Assembly (NCBI RefSeq): GCF_000712075.1
Contig: NZ_JONW01000013.1
Coordinates: forward strand, 124,001-188,000
DNA: 64,000 bases
Source: Caulobacter sp. UNC358MFTsu5.1
Lineage (GTDB): Bacteria > Pseudomonadota > Alphaproteobacteria > Caulobacterales > Caulobacteraceae
Reading direction: 5' to 3'
In this document: piece by piece, positions 52,821 to 62,992 of the stretch
How the letters are laid out: every line of letters starts with the position of its first letter
Numbering within the stretch: position 1 is the stretch's first letter
Notes under the pieces: model-generated
Databases searched by the model: none
What the model was told of the DNA's origin: nothing
Seen by the model: only the letters and a program-made list of their open reading frames with translations
Program-made: the position numbers and the translations under genes

Positions 52821-53851
52821 TACGCCGCCCTCCCCAGCTTGGCCGCGACCCAGGCGACGGCGATGTCGCGCGCGCCCTCGTGCTCGATGCGCTCGACCAC
52901 CTCGCCCAGGAAGGCCTGGGTCAGCATGGCCTTGGCTTCCAGCTCGGGGATGCCGCGCTGGCGGGCGTAGAAGACCTGCTCGTCGTCCAGGGCGCCGATG
53001 GTGTTGCCGTGGGCGCACGAGACGTCGTCGGCGAAGATCAGCAGTTCGGGCTTGGCGTCGACCTCGGCCCGGTCCGACAGGATCAGGGCGTGGTGGCCCA
53101 TGCGGGCGTCGGTCTGGTCGGCGCCGGGCTGGACGACGATCCGGCCCTGGAACACGCCGCGCGCCTGGCCATCGACGACGCCTTTGGTCAGCTGGCTGGT
53201 GATCCCGTCGACGCCGCCGTGGGTGACGATGGTGGTCTGGTCGGCGTGGCGCTGGTCGGCCAGCACATAGACGCCGTCCAGCCTGACGTTGGCGTGGGCG
53301 CCGGGGTGGTTGATGCGGGTCTCGATCCGCTGGCGGCGGGCGCCGGCGGTCAGGACGGTCTGGTTGAAGACCGCGCCGGGAGCCAGGTCGACTTCGGCGG
53401 TGACCACGTCGATGGCCTCGGCGTGGTCGTCGATCAGCACGATCCGCTCGACGCGGGCGCCCTCGCCCACCGCGATGTCCAGGGTGACGTCCGAGAAGTA
53501 GCCGCCCGCTCGGCCCTCATGGCTTTCCAGCAGCACCAGGGTCGTGTCGGGCTCGACGACGATGGCGTAGGCGGCGGCGTGGGCCGTGCCTTCGCTGGCC
53601 GAGACGAAGCGCAGGGTCACCACGTCGCCCGTGCCGCTGGTCGCGGCGTGGCGCTGGCGGCCGTTGACGAACAGGATCTCGTCGGCGGCCAGGCCGTCGA
53701 ACGGACCGGGCGCGACGTCGCCGTCCAACGCCGGCGAGGCGGGCGGGACGGCGCGGATCAGGCCGCGCAGGTCGGTCCAGCGCCAGTCCTCGTCGCGGCG
53801 CGACGGCAGCTGGGTCAGGTCGCCGGTCTTGAGGGCGGAGGCCAGGCTCAT
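52820..53851 (-). CDS. sufD: Fe-S cluster assembly scaffold subunit SufD
   Basis: The 343-residue protein has the SufBD beta-helix core. The C-terminal motifs LSDRAEVDAKPELLIFADDV, SCAHGNTIGALDDEQVFYAR and QRGIPELEAKAMLTQAFLGE carry the conserved Cys/His that line the SufB-SufD interface. It forms the SufBC2D scaffold with its neighbours. It abuts sufC with a one-base overlap. Confidence 0.95.
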   Translation of the reverse strand: MSLASALKTGDLTQLPSRRDEDWRWTDLRGLIRAVPPASPALDGDVAPGPFDGLAADEILFVNGRQRHAATSGTGDVVTLRFVSASEGTAHAAAYAIVVEPDTTLVLLESHEGRAGGYFSDVTLDIAVGEGARVERIVLIDDHAEAIDVVTAEVDLAPGAVFNQTVLTAGARRQRIETRINHPGAHANVRLDGVYVLADQRHADQTTIVTHGGVDGITSQLTKGVVDGQARGVFQGRIVVQPGADQTDARMGHHALILSDRAEVDAKPELLIFADDVSCAHGNTIGALDDEQVFYARQRGIPELEAKAMLTQAFLGEVVERIEHEGARDIAVAWVAAKLGRAA

Positions 53852-54600
53852 CAGGCGGCCGCTCCGACGTACTTGTCGTAGCCTTCGGCTTCCAGCTGCA
53901 GGGCCAGTTCCGGCCCGCCCGAGGCGACGATGCGGCCGGCGGCCAGCACGTGGACGCGGTCGGGTTTGATGTAGTCCAGCAGGCGCTGGTAGTGGGTGAT
54001 GACCAGCATGCCGCGATCGGGCGCGCGCAGGGCGTTGACGCCTTCGGAGACGATCTTCAGGGCGTCGATGTCCAGGCCCGAGTCCGTCTCGTCCAGGATC
54101 AGGAACTTGGGCGAAAGCATCGCCATCTGCAGGATTTCCATCCGCTTCTTTTCGCCGCCCGAGAAGCCGACGTTCAGCCCGCGCTTGAGCATGTCGAAGT
54201 CGATCTTCAACGCCGCGGCCTTTTCCTTGGCCAGCTTCAGGAAGGCCGGGGCGGCGATCTCGTCCTCGCCGCGCGCGCGGCGCTGGGCGTTGAGGGCGGT
54301 GCGGATGAAGGTTAGGGCCGGAACGCCCGGGATCTCCAGCGGATACTGGAACGACAGGAACACGCCCTTGGCGGCCCGTTCGTTGGGCTCCAGCGACAGC
54401 AGGTCCTCGCCGTTCAGCGTGGCCGTCCCTTGCGTGACCTCATAGCCGCCACGGCCGCTCAGCACGTACGACAGGGTCGACTTGCCGGCCCCGTTCGGCC
54501 CCATGATGGCGTGCACCTCGCCGGCCGGCACGTCGAGCGTGACGCCCTTGAGGATCGGCTTGTCTTCGACGCGGGCGTGGAGGTTTTCGATCTTAAGCAT
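53851..54600 (-). CDS. sufC: Fe-S cluster assembly ATPase SufC
   Basis: The 249-residue ABC ATPase has Walker A IMGPNGAGKSTLSYVL, the signature VGFSGGEKKRMEILQ, Walker B KFLILDETDSGLDID and the switch His in MLVITHYQRLLDYI. It drives the SufBCD scaffold. It follows a VOC-family gene rather than sufB directly, but is still within the coupled operon. Confidence 0.96.
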   Translation of the reverse strand: MLKIENLHARVEDKPILKGVTLDVPAGEVHAIMGPNGAGKSTLSYVLSGRGGYEVTQGTATLNGEDLLSLEPNERAAKGVFLSFQYPLEIPGVPALTFIRTALNAQRRARGEDEIAAPAFLKLAKEKAAALKIDFDMLKRGLNVGFSGGEKKRMEILQMAMLSPKFLILDETDSGLDIDALKIVSEGVNALRAPDRGMLVITHYQRLLDYIKPDRVHVLAAGRIVASGGPELALQLEAEGYDKYVGAAA

Positions 54601-54984
54601 GGGTCTCGTTGGTCTTTCGGGCGCCGCTCAGCGGCTCCAGCAGTTCGATGCGGTTGCCGAACGGGTCGTCGACATAGATGCGGTCGTAGCCTTCGAGGGG
54701 CTCGTCGTCCTTCAGGGCGAAGCCGCCGTCCGACAGCTTGGCCTTGAGCGCCGGAAGGTTGCTGACCAGCAGCCCCGGATGCGCCTTCCGCGCGGGACGG
54801 AAGTCGGCCTCGACGCCCAGGTGGATCTTCAGGCCGCCGTCCTCGAACCAGCAGCCGCCGCGCCGGGCCAGGTGCTCGGGCTTGGGCGTCTCGGGCAGGC
54901 CCAGGACGTCGCCGTAGAACCGGCGCGCGGCGTCCTCGCCGCCCGGGGGCATGGCCAGCTGCACATGGTCGATGGCGACCAGGG

Positions 54985-54988
<4 letters not shown>
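54593..54988 (-). CDS. VOC-superfamily (glyoxalase-like) protein inside the suf operon
   Basis: The 131-residue protein has the vicinal-oxygen-chelate pattern: IDHVQLAMPPGGEDAARRFY and GDVLGLPETPKPEHLARRGG at the N terminus, then GLKIHLGVEADFRPARKAHP and the C-terminal YVDDPFGNRIELLEP. These supply the His and Glu ligands typical of glyoxalase-like metal sites. The substrate is unknown. Its ATG overlaps the sufB stop (ATGA) and its TAA overlaps the sufC start, so it is fully embedded between sufB and sufC. Confidence 0.9.
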
Positions 54989-56453
<1,465 letters not shown>

Positions 56454-56454
<1 letters not shown>

Positions 56455-57599
56455 TACGCCACCTCCCGGCGCCGGGCGCCGATACGCGAATAGGCGGCGA
56501 GCCAGGCGTCGCCGCAGGAAATCCAATCTTGCTCGGTCGTGGCCCAGCCGCCGCTGACACGCAGGGCGAACGGAGCCAGGTCCGCCCGGCCCATGGCGTC
56601 CACCACGCGGCTGGCCTTGACCTTGCCCGAAGAGCAGGCGCTGCCGGCGCTGACCATCACCCCCGCCAGGTCCAGGTTCATCACCTGGATCTGCGAGGCG
56701 AAGCCCTCGGCCGCCAGACAAAGGGTTTGGGGCAGACGCCCAAAGCGCTCTTGGGCGCCCTCCCCGAGCACGACCGCGCCGACGGCCTTGACCCGTTCGG
56801 CCAAGGCGTCGCGCCATGTGCCTTGATTGGCCATCGAGGGCAAGTCGCGAGCCGCCGCCTCGGCGGCCGCGCCGAAGCCGGCGATCCCGGCGACGTTCTC
56901 GGTGCCGGCCCGGCGGCCGCGCTCCTGGCCGCCGCCGTGTTGCTGGCGGACGATCGTGGCGCGGGTGCCGGCCACCAGGGCGCCGACGCCCTGCGGTCCG
57001 CCCAGCTTGTGGGCCGACAGCGCCATCGTGTCGGCGCCGAGGGCGGTGAAGTCGATGGCGATCTTGCCGGCGGCCTGGACGGCGTCGACGTGCAGCCAGC
57101 CGTCGGCCGCGCGCACCAGGGCCGAGGTCTCGGCGATCGGCTGGATCACGCCGGTCTCGTTGTTGGCCAGCATCAGGCAGACCAGGGCCCGGCCCTCGTC
57201 GCTCAGGGCCTCTTCCAGCCAGTCCAGGCGCGCGACGCCGTCGGCGTCCAGCGGCATTTTCAGGACCTGCAGGCCCGAGGCGGCGGCGGTTTCGAGGACG
57301 GCGTCGTGCTCGCCCTCGCTGACGATGACGCGGTTGAAGCCGGCGAAGGCGGCGCTGCCGATGGCCAGGGCGTTGGCCTCGGTGCCGCCGCTGACGAAGG
57401 TGACCGAGCCCGGCACGACCCCGACCAGCTCGCCGACCTGCTTGCGGGCGGTCTCGACGATGTCGCGGGCGGCCCGGCCGCTGGCGTGCACCGACGACGG
57501 ATTGCCCGCGGTCTCGAAGGCGCGCAGCACCGCGTCCCGCGCCTCGGGGCGGATCGGGGCGGTGGCGTTGTAGTCGAGATAGATCGAGGGCTTGGTCAC
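56454..57599 (-). CDS. Cysteine desulfurase, IscS/NifS type
   Basis: The 381-residue class I PLP enzyme shows IYLDYNATAPIRPEARDAVL, the PLP lysine in ALSAHKLGGPQGVGALVAG and the mobile-loop Cys in VSAGSACSSGKVKASRVV. It is distinct from the SufS-type enzyme at the other end of the operon, so the cluster carries two desulfurases. The GTG start overlaps the iscR stop codon (GTGA). Confidence 0.93.
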
Positions 57600-58087
57600 G
57601 CCGCCGCCATCTCCCCAGCTCTTGCCTTGAGGGCGCGCTCCCGCAGCGTGCCGTCCAGCACGTCGGCGACCGACACGCTGGCCAGGTAGCCGTGGATCTG
57701 GCGGCCCATCTCTTCCCACAGGTCGTGGGTCAGGCATTGGGCGCCGCCGGCCATGCAGCCCCTGGCGGCGGTCTTGCCGCCCTTGGCGCCGATCGCGACG
57801 CCGCAGCGGGTGGCGCGCAGCGGCTCGTCCACGGCCAGGACGATGTCGGCGATGGCGGTGTCGCGGGCCTCGCGGGCCAGGCGATAGCCGCCGCCGGGGC
57901 CCCGGGCGCTGACCACCAGGCCCTTGCGGCGCAGGCGCGCGAAAAGCTGCTCGAGATAGGAAAGCGAGATCTGCTGGCGCGCGGCGATCTCGGCCAGGGC
58001 GACGGCGCGCCCTTCGGCCTGGTCCTGCTGGCGGGCCAGATCGGTCATGGCCATGACCGCGTAGCGTCCCTTGGTGCTCAGGCGCAT
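57596..58087 (-). CDS. iscR: Rrf2-family Fe-S-responsive regulator IscR
   Basis: The 163-residue protein has the Rrf2 winged helix (MRLSTKGRYAVMAMTDLARQ; QISLSYLEQLFARLRRKGLV) and three cysteines at about 95, 111 and 118 in the pattern RCG...GCM...QCLTHDLW, which ligate a [2Fe-2S] cluster in IscR. The holo form represses its own operon when clusters are plentiful. It is first in the iscR-suf operon, after a good GGAGATAAGGCGC site. Confidence 0.94.
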   Translation of the reverse strand: MRLSTKGRYAVMAMTDLARQQDQAEGRAVALAEIAARQQISLSYLEQLFARLRRKGLVVSARGPGGGYRLAREARDTAIADIVLAVDEPLRATRCGVAIGAKGGKTAARGCMAGGAQCLTHDLWEEMGRQIHGYLASVSVADVLDGTLRERALKARAGEMAAA

Positions 58088-58191
58088 GCGCCTTATCTCC
58101 TTGCGGATTCCCCGCGCATCGGCTTAGGCGTGTGCTACAAGCCGCGACTTCGCGACGAGGCTCTTGCGAAAAGACCGAGCCGCGCGGTGCG

Positions 58192-58220
58192 GATTTAGGA
58201 AGACCAAGCGCAGTGGTCAA
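58192..58220 (-). promoter_or_regulatory. iscR-suf promoter overlapped by a GACCA/TGGTC dyad
   Basis: On the minus strand TTGACC (58215-58220) and TAAATC (58192-58197) are separated by exactly 17 bases, a good sigma-70-type promoter about 105 bases before the iscR ATG. The inverted repeat GACCA (58202-58206) and TGGTC (58214-58218), with a 7-base centre, covers the -35 box. It resembles an IscR type 1 site in layout. The rest of 58088-58286 holds no gene. Confidence 0.6.
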
Positions 58221-58286
58221 GTATTCCTTCGCCCTTCCGGGCCCAGGAACGCGGCCCCGTCGCCCCTTTTTGGATAGGGACCTTGA

Positions 58287-58940
58287 ATGCCTGACGTGAT
58301 TTTGACCGGAGCTTCGGGCCGCATCGAGGGCCGTTATTCGCCGGGCAAGACCGACAACGCCCCGATCGCGCTGATCCTGCACCCGCACCCCAAGGCGGGC
58401 GGGCACATGAACCACCCGGTCTCGGTGCAGCTGTACCACCTGTTCATGAAGCGCGGTTTCGCGACCCTGCGCTTCAACTTCCGCGGCGTGGGCCGCAGCC
58501 AGGGCGAGTTCGACAGCGGCATCGGCGAGCTGGCCGACGCGGCCACGGCCCTGGACTGGCTGCAGTCCAACAATCCCGCCGCCGCCCAGACCTGGGTCGC
58601 CGGCTACAGCTTCGGCGCCTATATCGGCATGCAGCTCTTGATGCGCCGTCCGGAAACCGACGGCTTCATCTCGGTGTCGCCGCCGACCAACATGTACGAC
58701 TTCAGCTTCCTGGCCCCCTGCCCGGCCTCGGGCCTGATCCTGACGGGCGCGGCCGATACCGTCGTGCCGCCGGTCGAGGTCGAGCGCGTGGTCTCCAAGC
58801 TGCGCACCCAGAAGGGCATCGTCATCGACTACGAAGTGGTCGACAAGGCCACCCACTTCTGGGCCGAGCACCTGCCGTCGGTCGAGAAGAGCGTCGGCGA
58901 CTATCTGGACAAGCGCCTGGAAGCCAATCCGATCCCGTAG
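58287..58940 (+). CDS. Alpha/beta hydrolase of the dienelactone-hydrolase-like group
   Basis: The 217-residue protein has IALILHPHPKAGGHMNHPVS with the oxyanion HPHP segment, LRFNFRGVGRSQGEFDSGIG, the nucleophile elbow WVAGYSFGAYIG and a likely Asp/His pair in TGAADTVVPP and KATHFWAEHL. The substrate is unknown. Members of this group frequently adjoin suf operons in alphaproteobacteria; here it is divergent from iscR and shares the intergenic region. Confidence 0.88.
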   Translation: MPDVILTGASGRIEGRYSPGKTDNAPIALILHPHPKAGGHMNHPVSVQLYHLFMKRGFATLRFNFRGVGRSQGEFDSGIGELADAATALDWLQSNNPAAAQTWVAGYSFGAYIGMQLLMRRPETDGFISVSPPTNMYDFSFLAPCPASGLILTGAADTVVPPVEVERVVSKLRTQKGIVIDYEVVDKATHFWAEHLPSVEKSVGDYLDKRLEANPIP

Positions 58941-59051
58941 GCCCTGGCGCCGGTTAAGGCTCGCTGATCGCGAGTTACCGGTACCATAAAGCTTGCGATC
59001 CTGGACAACTCACCGTCATTCTGCGTCGAACGCTGTTCGCGGAGGATGACG

Positions 59052-59450
59052 GTGAGCCAGACCATACGGCCGTTCCTGATGTTCCAGAACCAGGACGCCG
59101 AAGCGGCGATGACCTGGTACGTCTCGCTGTTCCCCGACGGGGAAATCCTCGACATCGAACGCTACGGCGCCGCCGGACCCGGTCCCGACGGCACCGTGAT
59201 CCGCGCCCGCTTCCGGATCGGCGGCCAGGAGGTCTTCGTCTCCGACAGCTTCGTGAAGCACGCCTTCGGCTTCACCCCCTCCTCGTCCCTGTTCGTAGAC
59301 TGCGCCTCGGAGGCCGAGGTCGAGCGCCTGGCCGCCGCCCTGGCCGAAGGCGGGGCGGTGCTGATGCCGGCGGGCGACTACGGCTTCAGCCGGCGCTTCG
59401 CCTGGGTGAACGACCGGTTCGGGGTGTCCTGGCAGTTGAACCTGGCCTGA
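59052..59450 (+). CDS. PhnB-like VOC-family protein
   Basis: The 132-residue protein matches the PhnB/3-demethylubiquinone methyltransferase-like VOC group: RPFLMFQNQDAEAAMTWYVS and LFPDGEILDIERYG at the N terminus, ARFRIGGQEVFVSDSF and the C-terminal FAWVNDRFGVSWQLNL. These are commonly small dimeric proteins of unclear role. I chose the GTG at 59052 because GGAGG at 59041-59045 abuts the ATG at 59046 but sits six bases before the GTG. Confidence 0.85.
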   Translation: MSQTIRPFLMFQNQDAEAAMTWYVSLFPDGEILDIERYGAAGPGPDGTVIRARFRIGGQEVFVSDSFVKHAFGFTPSSSLFVDCASEAEVERLAAALAEGGAVLMPAGDYGFSRRFAWVNDRFGVSWQLNLA

Positions 59451-59498
59451 CATCGTTCTTCGAACCTCCTATATATTCACCATCTGAGGAATTTCTGG

Positions 59499-60803
59499 AT
59501 GGCGGGCATGCACTACGACATCGTGATCGTCGGCGGGGGAGCCGGTGGGCTGGAACTGGCGGCGCGGCTGGGACGCAAGCTGGGCCGCAAGGCCGGCAAG
59601 GAGCGCGTCCTGCTGATCGATCGTTCCAGCTTCCACATCTGGAAGCCGACCCTGCACGAGGTGGCCGCCGGCACGCTGGACACCCACCAGGAGGGGCTCT
59701 CCTACTCGATCCTGGGCCGCGCCAACCATTTCAGCTTCCTGCTGGGCGAGCTGGACAGCTTCGACCCGGTCGCCAAGCGCCTGAGCCTCAAGCCGATCCT
59801 GGCGGAAGGCGGCAAGGTGCTGGTGCCCGAGCGTAGCGTGACCTTCACCTGGGGCGTGCTGGCGATCGGCAGCGGCAGCAACCTGTTCGGCACCCCGGGC
59901 GCCGACCAGGCCCACCTGCTGGAACGCACCGAGGACGCCGAGGTCTTCCACACCCGCCTGCTGGCCGCCTTCATGAAGGCCTCGTTCTCGGCCGAGAAGA
60001 CCATGAGCGTGGCCATCGTCGGCGGCGGGGCCACCGGGGTCGAGCTGTCGGCCGAGCTGATCGAGGCCCATCGCGAGCTGCTGGGCAGCCTGGGCAGCGA
60101 GCAGCGCTTCCGGCTGGACATCGCCATCGTCGAGGCCGCGCCGCGCATCCTGGGCGGCCTGCCCGAGAAGATCTCCGACCAGGCCACCGTGGCCCTGGAG
60201 CGCAAGGGCGTGCGGGTCCACACCGGGGCCAAGGTCGTCGCCGTCCATCCCGACCGGCTGGAGACCAGTCAGGGCGACATCCCGGCCGACCTGATCGTCT
60301 GGGCGGCGGGCGTGAAGGCCGCGCCCGGCAACACGGCCTACGGGCTGGAGACCAACAAGACCAACCAGTTCGTGGTCAACGACCGGCTTGAGACCTCGGC
60401 CCCCGACGTCTGGGCCCTGGGCGACTGCGCCGCCGTGCCGTGGGTCGGGACGGAGGGCAAGGAAGGCAGCATTGTGCCCGCCCGCGCCCAGGCCGCCCAC
60501 CAGCAGGCCAGCTACCTGGCCAAGGCCCTGATCGCCCGCCTCGGCCAGCGCCGGGTCGAGGCGCCGTTCGTCTACAAGGACTTCGGCTCGCTGGTCTCGC
60601 TGGGCGAGAACCGGGGCGTCGGCGCCCTGATGGGCGGGCTGGGCGGGCCGAACTTCTTCGTCGAGGGCCTGATCGCCAAGTGGGCCTACATCTCGCTGCA
60701 TCTGGACCACCACCGGGCGATCATGGGCACGCCCAAGACGATCGTTCTGGCCCTGGCCCGGCTGCTGCAGCAGCGGGTGGCGGGGCGGCTGAAGCTGCAT
60801 TGA
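59499..60803 (+). CDS. ndh: Type II NADH dehydrogenase (NDH-2), FAD-dependent
   Basis: The 434-residue flavoprotein has the FAD-binding YDIVIVGGGAGGLELAARLG, the NDH-2 segment IDRSSFHIWKPTLHEVAAGT, the NADH-binding VAIVGGGATGVELSAEL, and the second FAD motif DVWALGDCAAVPW. A C-terminal membrane-association region (GLIAKWAYISLHLDHHRAIM) completes it. It oxidises NADH and reduces quinone without pumping protons. A 128-bp palindromic repeat begins 24 bases after the stop codon. Confidence 0.92.
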   Translation: MAGMHYDIVIVGGGAGGLELAARLGRKLGRKAGKERVLLIDRSSFHIWKPTLHEVAAGTLDTHQEGLSYSILGRANHFSFLLGELDSFDPVAKRLSLKPILAEGGKVLVPERSVTFTWGVLAIGSGSNLFGTPGADQAHLLERTEDAEVFHTRLLAAFMKASFSAEKTMSVAIVGGGATGVELSAELIEAHRELLGSLGSEQRFRLDIAIVEAAPRILGGLPEKISDQATVALERKGVRVHTGAKVVAVHPDRLETSQGDIPADLIVWAAGVKAAPGNTAYGLETNKTNQFVVNDRLETSAPDVWALGDCAAVPWVGTEGKEGSIVPARAQAAHQQASYLAKALIARLGQRRVEAPFVYKDFGSLVSLGENRGVGALMGGLGGPNFFVEGLIAKWAYISLHLDHHRAIMGTPKTIVLALARLLQQRVAGRLKLH

Positions 60804-60827
60804 GCGTGCAGGATGCCTGACGATGAC

Positions 60828-60955
60828 TCCCTCCCCCTTGTGGGGAGGGAGGCGGCGAAGCCGACGGGTGGGGCCTGCTGACTCGTCTTGCTGACTCAGC
60901 AAACCCCACCCGACCCTGGCTCCGCCAGGGCCACCCTCCCCACAAGGGGGAGGGA
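60828..60955. repeat. 128-bp element with perfect 22-base inverted arms
   Basis: The arms at 60828-60849 (TCCCTCCCCCTTGTGGGGAG and two more G) and 60934-60955 are exactly complementary; inner segments GGGTGGGG and CCCCACCC extend the dyad. It follows ndh. A similar composition but different sequence appears in the hairpin cluster near 61480. Confidence 0.85.
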
Positions 60956-61470
60956 CAGGTCGTCGTGCTCGGTGCTCGCGAGACAAAGCTCAGCGAAATC
61001 AACACCCTGGATTTTTTCGACCAAACTTATCCTCCCCCTTCCAGACGCCCGCATAATGCTCCCACCTCGACGCGGGAAAGGGCGCATGGCCAGCGACCGA
61101 TGCGGCGGCGAGGGGCGATCGAGCGGGAAGCTCTGTCGGCGGTCCGAGAGGATCAACTCCATCCATCTGGTGCCGGCTGGGCTCGGAACACGGATACAGC
61201 GTTGGATGGAGGCCGATTGAGCAGCAGGCGGGCGGTGAGACGCTCGCGGTCCGGGACCGGGTGTCGTTGACCTGGCCCGCCCGTCGGAGGCTTCAAGGCG
61301 GCGAGGTTCGAACAGAACTCGGCGCCGCCGCGCTTCCGGATAACGACCGCGCGGAGCGATCGGGCTTCGTCGAAACGGTATTCTTTTTCAAACTCCGGAC
61401 GATGTCCGGCGCTCCGCAGCCCTTTCCATACCTTCAGCGAGAGATCGCGTGAGGCTGAAAAGCCGTGGCT

Positions 61471-61595
61471 CACCCCCTTGCCCCCACCTGGCGGCTTCGC
61501 CGCCTGTCCGCCCCCATAGGGGGCGGAGCCTTCGCACCAGCGCTCTTCCCCCTGCGGGGGAAGACGACCGCGAAGCGGTCCGTAGGGGGCAAGTG
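61471..61595. repeat. Cluster of GC-rich hairpins after anmK
   Basis: Three local dyads are visible: GCCCCCATAGGGGGC, CTTCCCCCTGCGGGGGAAG and ACCGCGAAGCGGT. Outer segments CTTGCCCCC and GGGGGCAAG bracket them, making one folded unit. On the minus strand it comes after the anmK stop (61623), so it may end that transcript. Confidence 0.7.
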
Positions 61596-61622
61596 CTGAC
61601 CGCATCGGAGGAACAGGACCTG

Positions 61623-62726
61623 CTAAGGCTCGATGATCCTGCCGCCCGTCATCGGCGCGGCCACGCCGGTGGTTCCGGGGAAGCTGATCGGCAGCCCGCG
61701 CGCCGTGCGGGCGGCCAGGTAGGCGAAGGCCTCGGCCTCGATGGCGTCGCCGCGCCAGCCGACGGCTTCGGCGGTCTTGACCGGGACCGGCGCCCGTTCG
61801 GTCAGCGCCTTCATGATCTGCGGATTGTGACGGCCGCCGCCGCAGACGATCAGGGCGTCGGGGCGCTGGCCGTGCTCGAACGCCTTGACGACGGCCTCGG
61901 CGGTGAAGGCCACCAGGGTGGCGGCGGCGTCCTCGGAGGACAGGGGATCGACCAGGTCGAGCGGGAAATCATAGCGGTCCAGCGACTTGGGGGCCGGGCC
62001 GGAGAAATAGTCGCTGGCCAGGAAGGTGTTCAGCACCGCCTCGTCGACGACGCCCGCCGCCGCCAGCCGGCCGTTCTCGTCGAAGCGGCCCAGGCCGCGC
62101 GCCTGCAGCATCAGGTCGATCATGCCGTTGCCCGGCCCGGTGTCGAAGGCCAGCAGGTCATCGTCGGGACCGATCAGGGTGATATTGGCCACCCCGCCGA
62201 TGTTGAGCGCCGCCACCGGCGCCGGCAGGCCCGAGGCCCGGGCCCGGGCCGCGTGATAGATCGGGGCCAGCGGCGCCCCCTGCCCGCCCGCCGCCACGTC
62301 GGCCGTGCGGAAGTCGAAGGCCACCGGCCGCCCGCAGGCGCGGGCCAGACGCTCGGCGTCCAGCAACTGCACCGTCCGGCCGATCCGGCCCGGATGCGGC
62401 CGCTCGTGCAGCACCGTCTGGCCGTGCACGCCCAGCAGGTCGAATTCGGACCAGGCCAGGCCGTGCTCGGCCAGGAAGCTCTCGGCGGCGTGGAAATGCT
62501 CGTCGGCCACGGCCTGGGCCGCCTCGGCGAAGATGTCGGGCGCGGGCTTGTCGCGCGGCCAGCCCCGCGCCACCTCCGTGGCCACCAGCAGGAGGTCGCG
62601 GGTCGCCTCGCGCAGTTTCCGCTCGCCGCACGGCCCGAAGGCCTGGATCTCGACGCCGTCGGTCTCGAGCACCGCCATGTCGACCGCGTCGAGCGAGGTG
62701 CCGGTCATGAATCCCAGGATACGCAT
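61623..62726 (-). CDS. anmK: Anhydro-N-acetylmuramic acid kinase AnmK
   Basis: The 367-residue sugar kinase has the N-terminal phosphate motif ILGFMTGTSLDAVDMAVLE, VHGQTVLHERPHPGR, FDFRTADVAAGGQGAPLAPI, LNIGGVANITLIG, DTGPGNGMIDLMLQA and CGGGRHNPQIM. It phosphorylates and opens 1,6-anhydro-MurNAc from recycled peptidoglycan to MurNAc-6-phosphate. I chose the ATG at 62726, which gives the usual short lead before the GTSxD motif; GTG 62744 and ATGs at 62771 and 62789 are possible earlier starts. It is divergent from tyrS. Confidence 0.93.
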   Translation of the reverse strand: MRILGFMTGTSLDAVDMAVLETDGVEIQAFGPCGERKLREATRDLLLVATEVARGWPRDKPAPDIFAEAAQAVADEHFHAAESFLAEHGLAWSEFDLLGVHGQTVLHERPHPGRIGRTVQLLDAERLARACGRPVAFDFRTADVAAGGQGAPLAPIYHAARARASGLPAPVAALNIGGVANITLIGPDDDLLAFDTGPGNGMIDLMLQARGLGRFDENGRLAAAGVVDEAVLNTFLASDYFSGPAPKSLDRYDFPLDLVDPLSSEDAAATLVAFTAEAVVKAFEHGQRPDALIVCGGGRHNPQIMKALTERAPVPVKTAEAVGWRGDAIEAEAFAYLAARTARGLPISFPGTTGVAAPMTGGRIIEP

Positions 62727-62769
62727 GGTCTGGTTGACTGCCACGGCCCGCGCCGGGTAGCTAGGCCCC

Positions 62770-62820
62770 ATGATCGACGCCCGCGTCATGCCTCGTCCGT
62801 ATTACCGCCCGCTGCCATAG
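62770..62820 (+). other. Possible 16-residue leader peptide with a Tyr-Tyr pair upstream of tyrS
   Basis: ATG at 62770 opens MIDARVMPRPYYRPLP and a TAG at 62818-62820. The TAT-TAC pair and its position about 170 bases before tyrS resemble an attenuation leader. A hairpin (CTCCGG 62887-62892, CCGGAG 62899-62904) lies downstream, but no T-run follows. The ribosome binding site is poor, so this is speculative. Confidence 0.2.
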
Positions 62821-62992
62821 CGGGAGGCCGACGAAGCACGTCGCCGCCACCCCGCCTCGCCGGGGTCGTCCAAGATCGATCATGCGCTCCGGCCCCTCCC
62901 GGAGACCCCAAATGAAGTCCTCACAACCCGATCCCGCCGTGCTAGACGGCCCCCCGTTGTCTTCGAATACGTCCAATTCAGAGAGTCGAGCC

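Larger units (their letters stand above)
60804..61622. other. 820-bp gene-poor intergenic region with palindromic repeats
   Basis: No reading frame on either strand looks real: the open frames found have no family features, no good ribosome binding sites and no consistent codon pattern. The region holds a 128-bp inverted repeat at its left end and a cluster of GC-rich hairpins at its right end. The middle (about 60960-61470) shows nothing I can identify; it contains GGTTCGAAC, but no tRNA fold around it. Confidence 0.75.

Noticed and set aside
61270..61340. GGTTCGAAC as a tRNA or tmRNA T-loop
   Set aside because: No acceptor, D or anticodon stem could be found around it, and no tmRNA tag-like coding sequence is present.
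60888..61605. Several 90-150 codon open frames between ndh and anmK
   Set aside because: They run through the palindromic repeats, have no start signals and show no protein-like pattern on either strand.
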